A stretch of DNA of 11,075 nucleotides from an uncultured Collinsella sp. (GTDB lineage Bacteria > Actinomycetota > Coriobacteriia > Coriobacteriales > Coriobacteriaceae). Below, piece by piece: positions 1-7,352 of this stretch (its first letter is position 1; every line of letters starts with the position of its first letter). The translations under genes were made by a program, and so were the position numbers. Location: the NCBI GenBank assembly GCA_900551625.1, contig URWZ01000035.1:1-11075 (forward strand), given 5' to 3'. Under the pieces are notes generated by a model. It was not told the DNA's origin and searched no databases. It saw nothing but the letters and a program-made list of their open reading frames with translations.

Positions 1-76
1 AGTCCCTTGCGGCGTAGTTTTTATTTAAGCCGTCCAAGTTTTGGGGTGCAGTTCACGCCCGGCGGGGACTTTTTCT
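1..76 (+). terminator. possible weak terminator of an upstream plus-strand gene
   Basis: AGTCCC at 1-6 can pair with GGGACT at 65-70, and GGCG at 11-14 with CGCC at 56-59, leaving a large apical loop. A run of five T follows at 70-74. If a plus-strand gene ends just left of the window, this could be its Rho-independent terminator. The stem is interrupted and the loop long, so the call is weak. No credible coding region lies in 1-90. Confidence 0.25.
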
Positions 77-90
77 ATACCGGCCGCCCT

Positions 91-125
91 ACCACCGCAA
101 AGGGGACAGGCACCTTTGTGGTGGT
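91..125 (+). repeat. element A copy 1: REP-like palindrome with GGACAGGCA loop
   Basis: The arms are ACCACCGCAAAGG (91-103) and CCTTTGTGGTGGT (113-125), 13 bp with one G.T wobble, around the 9-nt loop GGACAGGCA (104-112). Four copies of this structure occur in the window, all intergenic. They resemble repetitive extragenic palindromes. From memory, GGGGACAGGCACC-type repeats occur near Y1 (REP-associated tyrosine) transposases in several phyla, but no such transposase is visible here. This copy precedes B array 1 by 23 nt. Confidence 0.8.
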
Positions 126-148
126 TTGGAGCCTGGCTGGTCGGTTTG

Positions 149-364
149 TCTCGATCTGTAACAGGTGGGCCACGTTGAGTCCCGTAGTTGTTACAGATTG
201 AGACATTGCGCGAACATCCGCCTCTTTATCTCAATCTGTAACAGTTAGAGGCCAAATTCCTCGCTATGTGTTACAGATCGAGACGTTAGGTTGGCGGCTG
301 AACAGTTCATCTCAATCTGTAACACCTGGAACCCAAATATCTGGCTTGGTGTTACAGATTGAGA
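149..364. repeat. element B array 1: three inverted-repeat units
   Basis: Six 14-bp arms alternate in orientation. Unit 1 is TCTCGATCTGTAAC (149-162) with GTTACAGATTGAGA (190-203). Unit 2 is 229-242 with GTTACAGATCGAGA (270-283). Unit 3 is 310-323 with 351-364. The distance inside each unit is exactly 27 nt, and 25 and 26 nt separate the units, so arm centres lie 41, 39, 41, 40 and 41 bp apart. Each unit could form a 14-bp stem with a 27-nt loop in RNA or single-stranded DNA. The array ends 37 nt beyond the stop codon of the minus-strand surface gene and would be transcribed as its 3' region. No family is recognised. Confidence 0.85.
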
Positions 365-401
365 TTTTGCTAAAGCCGAGGATGGGCGCTGTCGCCAAAA
401 C

Positions 402-3400
402 TTAGCGCTTGCGGCGCTTGGTCGCAGCGATGCCGGCCGCGGCAACGGTTGCGCCGGCGATGCTCAGAGCAGCGACCGTCATCGCGGCGGAGTCACCCGT
501 GCTGGCAAGCTCCGTGCCGCCGGACTTCTTGCCGTTCTCGCCCTTACCCTTGGACTTGTCCATCGTCACCGTGGTCGTCGTCGAAGTCGAACTGCCCGCA
601 GGGACCCCGGCGCCACCAGAGCCATCCGTACCGCCACCCTGCTCGCCGCCGTCAGGCGTCGGCTCGGGCGTCGGGTCCGGATCGGGCGTCGGCTCAGGCA
701 CCGCCTCATCGGTCACAGTAATCGTAATGTTCAGACGCTCGGAATACTCGCTGTACGACATGCCAGGGCGCTGTGCCGCAATGCGCACATACATGTTGCT
801 ATCGAGCGCAATAGGCTCGGTGTACTTTACGCGGCCTTCGTCACGGCAGGGGCAGGTGTCGTTGGTGGTGTACCAAATCGTCGTGCCATCCTCGGCCGAA
901 AGCTCCAGCTTCGTGCCCTTGGGCACCGTAATGTAGTTCTCCTTGGGCGACCATGCACCAAACGTCGTCGCACCAATCGTCGCCACCGGTCGCGCCGGTC
1001 GCACTGCCTCGGCAGACACGCGAACGTCGACCTGCTTGGACAGCGCCGTGTCATCCACCGTCGCCGTCAACGTCGTCAAACCGGGCAGAGCACCATGCAG
1101 CACAAACGTCGCCGCACCGTCCTCGCCCGTCACGGCCTGGGTGGCATCGACAGAGCAGATAGCCGAGGACTCCAGCCCAACACTAACCTTGGCACCCGCA
1201 AACGGCTTGCCCGCCTTATCGGTCACGTGTGCCACCAGCTCAAAGTCACCGCCATCAAGCATGGTCACGGCCTGCTCCACGTTGAGCTTGAGCTTGTCGG
1301 CACGAACGCCCACGACAAGCTCGCCACTTGCCCGGCGCGCCATGGCCGTGCCGGCGTAGTTGCGAGCACCGTCGAGCTCAAACGCCACCGTTGAGCCCGC
1401 CTCACACGCATCGGCATAGCGAATACGCAGCACGCGCGACAGCGGCTTGCCATTGGAATCGTCCTGCTTGTCGAGCCACGCATACGTCACGTCGCCCAAG
1501 CCCTGCACACACAATGCGGCCAGGGTATCGTCACTCGCATCCATATACTGCGCAAACTCAACCTCGACGCAATCGGTATAGGCATGGGCCGAAACCACCT
1601 CGGGCGCCGCCGTCGACACCAAGCCAATGTTCACCTCAGTCTGAATCGGCGGCACGCGCAGCCAAGCCGAACGCGCCTCCTCATACCCGTCCTTGGTCAC
1701 GCGCACCTGATACCAGCCGGTCGGCGTATTCCAGTTGTACGCACCGTCCGCACCCGTTGCAAGCGGATTGTCCTGCTCATACTCCTCGGCATCCCAACGC
1801 ACTGCATTGGTACCGGCCGCATCGTCGGCGCTCCACAGCTCAACCGTCGCGCCTTCAACCGTATTGGACAGTAGGCCCTCGTACACCACGCCCGCAGGGT
1901 CGGGTGCAGCCTTGGCGGCCACATTGCGATAACGCGCCTCAAAAATCGACTGCATCTTCTCGTCCGAGATCAAGCCGTCCTTGTTGGCCTTGTAGACCTC
2001 GGCATCGGTCAGCTCGCCCCAGTTGACCGTAATGCGATTCTGGCACGCGCGCTCCACCTGCTCGCAGGCAACATCGTAGGCACATTCGGCATTGGTCAGC
2101 TTAATCGCGCGCTCCGAACCTACGCTGGTCGAAGCTGCATCATAGGCGGCGCCCACCACGGTACCCGCCGAACCGGCCGTCAGCACGCCGGCGATTGTCA
2201 TAATGGAGCCCACCGCCACATCGGTGCTGTCGTGGCAGAGCTGGCGATACAGCAGATCCTCAAACGCACGCGCCTTCTCCATGGCGTCACGCAGCGCGTA
2301 AATGCACTTCCAGTCGTCCTCGGTCTTCTCGGGCTTGGCAAGCAAGCGCGTATGCTGAAGCTCATAGCCCTCGCGCTCGCCCTTCACCTTCTGCATACGG
2401 ACGTTCACGTTCTCCCAGTTCTTGCTGGCATCGTTCACGCCGTAAATGCCGGTAAAGATGCCGATACCCTGGGTCGCCGCGGGAAACGCCTGGCCGGCCG
2501 CCTTCCACGCATCGGTCTTAAAGACCTGTCCGAACATCTCGCACTCGATCTTATAGCTCTTGAGCGAACGGATCGTGCGGATGAGCTTCATATGGGCGCT
2601 CACGTCGCCGTTGAGCTTCCAGGCCATGAGCCATCCGCGCACCTTGGAGTTGTTGAGGCTATGGACCACATTCCAGTTGTCGTACAGGTCGTCCAGAATG
2701 TCGCACTGCATGGCGATCGAGTTAAACAGAAGCGCCTGGTTCTTGTTGTTATTGGAGTTCTCGATAAATTCCGACTCGATATAGGCCGTCTGCTCGCCAT
2801 CGGGCGCGGCGACCTTAAAGCCCTTGACGGTATCGTCGTCAGCCGCCTTGTAGCTCAGCGAGCTGCCGAGCGCCTGGCCCAAATCGTTAAACCCGCTCGT
2901 CGACTGGCCGTTGTACTCGCTGGCCTTAATGCCCGCACACTTGTTGAGCGCCGCAGCGGTTGCGTCATTCCAGCTTCCGTATTGGTTGAGCTGGCCGATA
3001 CCCATCGACTGGCCCACCAGATCCTCGGCCTGCTGGGCAATAAACTCCGCTCGCGATGCATGGTCGACGAGCTCCTTGATGGCGGCCGCATCCGCAGCGT
3101 TCGCGCCCTGGGCCGCCGCGAGTTCCTGATACCAATCCTCGCTGGTGCCGTAAGCATCCTCAAAGATCATCTTGTCCACATTGACGCCATAGCTGTCGCC
3201 CTGCTGGGTCAGCAGCGCCGCCGACCCGCCGACCGCGGCCTTGAGCTCAGCCGCAAACTGCGCGGCCTCGTCGTTGCCAGCATCATCGCCCTCGCCGTCG
3301 CTGGCGGCAGGGGCGCGACGAGCCTTACGGGCAGCTCCACCTTGGGCTTCGTCCTCTTTACCGTCCTCGTCCTCCTCGGCAAACGCATCGGCGACCATCT

Positions 3401-6400
3401 GGTCAATCGCGTCGTTAAAGGCCTCATCGACATCATTAAACGAGTTATCCATCATATACTCGTGCCACTGCCGCACAGCATTCGAGAACTCCTGCTGGCG
3501 CTCCTCGGCCGCGGCGGAATGCTTTTTGGCCGAAGCGTTGGCGTCAAAACTCAGCATGGTCATAAGCTGAGCATTGGAGATGCGGTAGGTCTGCGGCATA
3601 AAGATCTGCTCAAAGTTGCCGCAGTTCACATAGGTCGAGTCATTCGCCTTGTTAAACTCGTCGAGCAGCTTGAGATATCCCTCGTCCACATACTCCGCCA
3701 CATAGCGCACACGGGTGCCCTCGCGCGACTTTTGAGTCAGAGGAATCGTCACCGTCTTGCCATCCACGCAGTCCACGTACAGGTCGAGCGTGTCGGCGGC
3801 CTCTTCGTTTCCCACCTCGAGCGTGATGTCAAAGGTCCAGTAGGCGTTCTTCTTTTGTGGCAGATGATGGAAGGTCCACAGGCTCTTGCCGGTGTCCTTG
3901 CCGTCCTTGACCAAGTTTTGCGTACCGCCACGATACGTCACATCAAAGTTCCAGACCGAAGCACCCGGAACATAGCGCACATAATTGCGAGCCGTCACCT
4001 CTGCGGCAGCGGCGGCGACATCGGTCGAGCCCACGCGCGCTTCGAGCGTCACACGCTCGGCGGCAAGCGTATCCTGCGGCAGTTCGTATTCAATCTTGGC
4101 ACGGCCGAGTTTATTGGTCTTGCCGGTGTACTTTGCAGCCGACGAGCCCGTCCCCACGGTGAGCTGCACGCTCTTGCCCGGCGCTGCATAAACGTAGGCC
4201 ACATTGCCCAGCAGGCTGTGAACGTCGGTGTTGTCGACCTCGATGCGCGATCCGCTAACCTCGAGTGTGGTGCTTCCCAGCGGCAATGTCACCTCGCCCA
4301 GCGTAATAAGCGGCGAGACGGCATAGATGCCCGCGGCCTTAGGCTTAAAGCGCACAAACACATCGGCGCCCGCACTTTTCTTCATATCGAGAACGAGGTT
4401 GTCGCCCTCCCAAGTTGTGGCAGCCCACATGGCATCGGAGCTGGCGCCGGCTTCGCGAGCGCCTGCGGACACATCCTCGACGGCATCCTTGGCCAGAGGA
4501 ATCTCAATCTTGGCAGCCTGGCTGTCCTTGAGCTCGTAATGAATGCGCAGCTCGGTCTCCGCGCCAACGACCGCGGACGAATCAGCGATAACCGAGCCCG
4601 CCGTCAGCCCACGCTCGGCACGATACGTCTCCACGTCAAACGTGGGGACGTCGAGCGTCACGTCGAGCTGTTTGCCGTCCTCAATCTTCACCTGCTTTTG
4701 CGCGATATGCTTACCCACGGTCAGCCCTAGGCGGCTAAACGTGGAATAGCTCGTCGCTTGGATGTCGTAGCTCGTCTTGTTAAAGGCGACGATGGTGTAC
4801 GAACCGGCCTTAAGGCGCGGCGTCTCGGCCTTCATGATAGGCGTGGTGTCATCGTCTTCGTAACCCATCAAATAGGTGACACCGTCGGCGACCAGCTTGC
4901 CGTCGGACGTACGGAACACCAGCACGCGGTTGGCTCCCTGGTAGTCGCCCTTGGTCGTGACCGTCGCCGTACCCCAAGGCTTCAAGTCGATATCGACCTT
5001 GCCGGCCGAAGGCTTCACCGTCGCCGTCGCCCCACCCAGCCTGAGGCTGTCTTTGGGCTCGAGCGTTATCTCCAGATCCTGGTCCGCGTCGGCAATGGCC
5101 TGCGACACCACGAGTGCTGTGCCCTGGATACGGAAGTCGTTTTCTTTGTCACCCTTGGCAGGCTTAAGCGTCTTGCCGCCGCTCTTCACCGTCAGATCGA
5201 TGTTATCGAGACTATCGAGCTCAATGCGTTCGGTCTTATCCTGGCCCACAATCGGTTCAAGATAGCCCACATTAAGTTCAATCGCGCGCGAAGCCGGAAT
5301 CTTGGTAAAGTCCTCCGCCTTAATCTCTCCGATATTCCATGTGCCCGTCATCTGGTCGCCCGGGCGCGCCAGCACCATGTCATAGTAACCGCTGAGCGAA
5401 ATGCGCAGGGTGGCTGCTGTCTTGGAGAGAGCGTCCGCTGTAAAGCTGCCGTCATCGCCAACCGTCAACGGCGTGGACTGCCCCGCCTGCAAGAGCACGG
5501 CCGCCGCGCTCTGGGGAAGTTTGCCCGTCACCTGGGCCGCCTCGCCCATCCACTCAAACGTGTAGGCAGGCTTCGAGGAATCGACGGAGTCCTTGCGATC
5601 GGCCACGGCATCGGCAAGCTTTTTGACCATCGAGGGGTTGCCAGCCGAATCGGTCGCATAGGCATAGATGGTCTGGCCTTCACCAAAGGGAATCGCATAC
5701 GTTACGCCATCGATTGTCACGCGCTCATTATAGTCGCCCGGATAGCCCGCCTCACCAAACTGAAGATCGGGGTTCATCACGCGCAGGGCAACGGCATTAT
5801 GGTTCGTCTCGTTTCCGTATCTCGTGTTCTCAAAAGCTCCCCACTCTATCATTTCCACGCTTTTGGGTAGCACAATCTCTTTGCCGGCAATCGCAGGATC
5901 AAGAGAGGCGAACGCGAGCGCCCCGATAGATTTGACACCATCGCCAATCGTCACCGACGACACATGCGAGCACCCGTCAAAGGCATAGCGCTCAATCCGC
6001 TCCACCGTGCCCGGCACATTGATCTGCGTAAAGGTGAGCACTGTTGTGTCCGAGACATAGAACTGTGGCACGCCGCAATAGGCGAATGCAAGATAGTCGA
6101 TAGTTTTGACCGAAGGCGGCAGCGTTGCCACCACCTTGTCGTCAAGTTGTTCACATTCCTTAAAGGCCTGCTCGGGAATCGTGGTAAAGGCCGCGTTGTT
6201 GGGCCAGGTTACCGTTTGGAGCGTCTTGCTTTTGTAGAATGCATAGCTCTTGAGCTCCTCGACCGAATCGGGCAGTGCGATCTCTTTGATGCTGCTGCCG
6301 CCCAAGCCTCCAACCGAGCGGACATGCGAATTAGGGGCGAAGGTGATCGATGTGAGCGCAGCGCTTCCCATACCCGTAAGGCTTACGACATTTTTGTCGT

Positions 6401-7016
6401 CGATGGTCGAGGGCACCTCCAACGTGGTAATGCCCGCGTCGCCATACTCGATAGAAATTTCGTTGGTGAGGCTATCAATCGAGAAGTAGTACTGCGCGGG
6501 GGTCTGCTCGCCGGCCACGTAGCCATCGTCGTATTCGTCCTTTACGCCCGTGGCGCCCTTCGAGGTCATCCAGAGCCCAAGATCCTCATTCCAGGTTGCT
6601 TCGGCTTCGGCGGTCTCCTCCTGCTTCTGCTGCTCGGCGAGTTCCTTGCCCTCGACAAGATCGGTGGCGAGCGTACCCGCAGGTGTGCTCTCGGTCTGCC
6701 CGGCGCCCGTTAGGCCCGCCGCCGATGCAATCTCGGAGGGCGGGGGCGTAGGGGTATCACCGCTATCGAGCACTGTGGGGTCGGCGGCGCCGGCATCGGG
6801 CGCGGGGTCGGCGGAAGCAGAGTCTGACGTTTGGGCGTCAGCCGAATCGGCGGAAGCGGCGTCGTCCGCTTGGCCGTTATCCGTCTGCACAAAAGTGCCG
6901 TCGGTGTTGAGGGCCTCAGCAAACGCGCCCACAGGCAACGAGCCCGTCACCATGGTGAGGGTCACCGCGGCAACGGTCAGGCGGCGGCAAAGCGCTCGAA
7001 CAGTAGTCCACCTCAT
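402..7016 (-). CDS. giant LAxTG wall-anchored surface protein with BspA-type leucine-rich repeats
   Basis: This 2204-residue protein is probably exported by Sec and attached to peptidoglycan by a class E sortase. The signal peptide covers residues 1-33 (positive start, hydrophobic core, cleavage after AFA). An Asp/Ala/Ser-rich linker leads to BspA-like LRR_5 repeats at about 180-420, with recurring units such as SVEELKSYAFYKSKTLQTV. Beta-rich domains of no recognised family follow to about 1130, then a mainly helical module (about 1150-1700) interrupted by an acidic linker near 1210-1250. Next come a carboxypeptidase-regulatory-like domain (1705-1792), an SbsA-type Ig-like domain (1800-1900), an invasin-type Big_1-like domain (1902-2000), a chitobiase C-terminal-like domain (2002-2099, YTTNDTCPC), and a Pro/Glu/Gly-rich wall spacer. 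The anchor is LASTG (2170-2174), a hydrophobic helix and KRRKR. ATG at 7016 is chosen over an upstream TTG at 7040 because AGGAAAGGA sits 6 nt before it. Adhesion is the likely role; the ligand is unknown. Domain edges are read by eye. Confidence 0.95.
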   Translation of the reverse strand: MRWTTVRALCRRLTVAAVTLTMVTGSLPVGAFAEALNTDGTFVQTDNGQADDAASADSADAQTSDSASADPAPDAGAADPTVLDSGDTPTPPPSEIASAAGLTGAGQTESTPAGTLATDLVEGKELAEQQKQEETAEAEATWNEDLGLWMTSKGATGVKDEYDDGYVAGEQTPAQYYFSIDSLTNEISIEYGDAGITTLEVPSTIDDKNVVSLTGMGSAALTSITFAPNSHVRSVGGLGGSSIKEIALPDSVEELKSYAFYKSKTLQTVTWPNNAAFTTIPEQAFKECEQLDDKVVATLPPSVKTIDYLAFAYCGVPQFYVSDTTVLTFTQINVPGTVERIERYAFDGCSHVSSVTIGDGVKSIGALAFASLDPAIAGKEIVLPKSVEMIEWGAFENTRYGNETNHNAVALRVMNPDLQFGEAGYPGDYNERVTIDGVTYAIPFGEGQTIYAYATDSAGNPSMVKKLADAVADRKDSVDSSKPAYTFEWMGEAAQVTGKLPQSAAAVLLQAGQSTPLTVGDDGSFTADALSKTAATLRISLSGYYDMVLARPGDQMTGTWNIGEIKAEDFTKIPASRAIELNVGYLEPIVGQDKTERIELDSLDNIDLTVKSGGKTLKPAKGDKENDFRIQGTALVVSQAIADADQDLEITLEPKDSLRLGGATATVKPSAGKVDIDLKPWGTATVTTKGDYQGANRVLVFRTSDGKLVADGVTYLMGYEDDDTTPIMKAETPRLKAGSYTIVAFNKTSYDIQATSYSTFSRLGLTVGKHIAQKQVKIEDGKQLDVTLDVPTFDVETYRAERGLTAGSVIADSSAVVGAETELRIHYELKDSQAAKIEIPLAKDAVEDVSAGAREAGASSDAMWAATTWEGDNLVLDMKKSAGADVFVRFKPKAAGIYAVSPLITLGEVTLPLGSTTLEVSGSRIEVDNTDVHSLLGNVAYVYAAPGKSVQLTVGTGSSAAKYTGKTNKLGRAKIEYELPQDTLAAERVTLEARVGSTDVAAAAAEVTARNYVRYVPGASVWNFDVTYRGGTQNLVKDGKDTGKSLWTFHHLPQKKNAYWTFDITLEVGNEEAADTLDLYVDCVDGKTVTIPLTQKSREGTRVRYVAEYVDEGYLKLLDEFNKANDSTYVNCGNFEQIFMPQTYRISNAQLMTMLSFDANASAKKHSAAAEERQQEFSNAVRQWHEYMMDNSFNDVDEAFNDAIDQMVADAFAEEDEDGKEDEAQGGAARKARRAPAASDGEGDDAGNDEAAQFAAELKAAVGGSAALLTQQGDSYGVNVDKMIFEDAYGTSEDWYQELAAAQGANAADAAAIKELVDHASRAEFIAQQAEDLVGQSMGIGQLNQYGSWNDATAAALNKCAGIKASEYNGQSTSGFNDLGQALGSSLSYKAADDDTVKGFKVAAPDGEQTAYIESEFIENSNNNKNQALLFNSIAMQCDILDDLYDNWNVVHSLNNSKVRGWLMAWKLNGDVSAHMKLIRTIRSLKSYKIECEMFGQVFKTDAWKAAGQAFPAATQGIGIFTGIYGVNDASKNWENVNVRMQKVKGEREGYELQHTRLLAKPEKTEDDWKCIYALRDAMEKARAFEDLLYRQLCHDSTDVAVGSIMTIAGVLTAGSAGTVVGAAYDAASTSVGSERAIKLTNAECAYDVACEQVERACQNRITVNWGELTDAEVYKANKDGLISDEKMQSIFEARYRNVAAKAAPDPAGVVYEGLLSNTVEGATVELWSADDAAGTNAVRWDAEEYEQDNPLATGADGAYNWNTPTGWYQVRVTKDGYEEARSAWLRVPPIQTEVNIGLVSTAAPEVVSAHAYTDCVEVEFAQYMDASDDTLAALCVQGLGDVTYAWLDKQDDSNGKPLSRVLRIRYADACEAGSTVAFELDGARNYAGTAMARRASGELVVGVRADKLKLNVEQAVTMLDGGDFELVAHVTDKAGKPFAGAKVSVGLESSAICSVDATQAVTGEDGAATFVLHGALPGLTTLTATVDDTALSKQVDVRVSAEAVRPARPVATIGATTFGAWSPKENYITVPKGTKLELSAEDGTTIWYTTNDTCPCRDEGRVKYTEPIALDSNMYVRIAAQRPGMSYSEYSERLNITITVTDEAVPEPTPDPDPTPEPTPDGGEQGGGTDGSGGAGVPAGSSTSTTTTVTMDKSKGKGENGKKSGGTELASTGDSAAMTVAALSIAGATVAAAGIAATKRRKR

Positions 7017-7022
7017 GGTCGT

Positions 7023-7031
7023 TCCTTTCCT
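7023..7031 (-). promoter_or_regulatory. ribosome binding site of the giant surface protein gene
   Basis: On the minus strand AGGAAAGGA ends 6 nt before the ATG at 7016. The in-frame TTG at 7040 lies upstream of this site, and using it would place the Shine-Dalgarno inside the coding region and put eight extra residues before the signal peptide. The site therefore decides the start. Confidence 0.75.
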
Positions 7032-7076
7032 GCAAACCAAAAGTCATCCAGCGTAATCGTCGTCCAAAAACAAAGC

Positions 7077-7118
7077 GAACGGTAGGTTCATATATACGAA
7101 CCTACCGTTCTACCTGCG
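7077..7118 (-). promoter_or_regulatory. dyad operator-like site upstream of the giant surface protein gene
   Basis: GAACGGTAGGTTC (7077-7089) and GAACCTACCGTTC (7098-7110) form a perfect 13-bp inverted repeat around the 8-nt spacer ATATATAC. The box TCTACCTGCG (7109-7118) overlaps the end of the distal arm. The dyad lies 60 nt upstream of the start codon at 7016. The same core, TAGGTTC-N8-GAACCTA, then 4 nt, then TCTACCTGCG, recurs before the other surface gene. The AT-rich spacer could hold a -10 element on the minus strand (GTATATAT), but no convincing -35 is seen. The likely role is binding of a dimeric regulator; an RNA hairpin in the leader is the alternative. Confidence 0.6.
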
Positions 7119-7120
7119 CA

Positions 7121-7157
7121 AACCACCACAAAGGGGACAGGCACCTTTGTGGCGGTT
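7121..7157 (+). repeat. element A copy 2: REP-like palindrome
   Basis: The arms are AACCACCACAAAGG (7121-7134) and CCTTTGTGGCGGTT (7144-7157) around the loop GGACAGGCA (7135-7143), in the same orientation as copy 1. One position is an A-C mismatch on this strand, which becomes a G.U wobble in the minus-strand transcript. It lies 22 nt before B array 2 and 2 nt beyond the TCTACCTGCG box of the dyad upstream of the giant surface gene. Confidence 0.8.
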
Positions 7158-7179
7158 CTGAACTTGGCCAGCCAGTTTG

Positions 7180-7315
7180 TCTCAATCTGTAACAGTTAGA
7201 GGTCAAATTCCCCGCCTGGTGTTACAGATCGAGACGTTAGGTTGTCGGCCATTCGGTTCATCTCAATCTGTAACATCTAGAGCCGTTTTGGGCAGTTTGG
7301 TGTTACAGATTGAGA
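7180..7315. repeat. element B array 2: two inverted-repeat units
   Basis: Unit 1 has arms at 7180-7193 (TCTCAATCTGTAAC) and 7221-7234 (GTTACAGATCGAGA). Unit 2 has arms at 7261-7274 and 7302-7315. Internal spacing is again exactly 27 nt, the gap between units is 26 nt, and arm centres are 41, 40 and 41 bp apart. The segment aligns without gaps to units 2 and 3 of array 1, including the distance to the stop codon of the surface gene (173 nt in both). The eight aligned arms are identical, while unit loops match at 22 of 27 and 14 of 27 positions by eye. Confidence 0.85.
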
Positions 7316-7352
7316 TTTTACTGAGGCCGAGAATGAGAGCCGTCACCCAGCT

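Noticed and set aside
7..201. Small plus-strand frame of 64 codons
   Set aside because: It runs through the possible terminator, element A and the first B arms, lacks a ribosome binding site inside the window and shows no protein-like features.
149..364. CRISPR array
   Set aside because: Repeat length (14 bp) is too short, the arms alternate in orientation, loops are partly shared between loci, and no cas gene is near.
2232..4730. Long open frame of 832 codons on the plus strand
   Set aside because: It is antisense to the giant surface gene, whose minus-strand frame has a signal peptide, recognisable domains and a wall anchor. The plus-strand product shows no domain and no good ribosome binding site. 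Long antisense frames are expected opposite GC-rich genes.
4758..5870. Open frame of 370 codons on the plus strand
   Set aside because: It is antisense to the same surface gene, its product is rich in Arg, Gly and His in the manner of antisense translation, and no family motif is visible. The frames at 5964-6713, 7821-8420 and 8616-9422 were rejected for the same reason.
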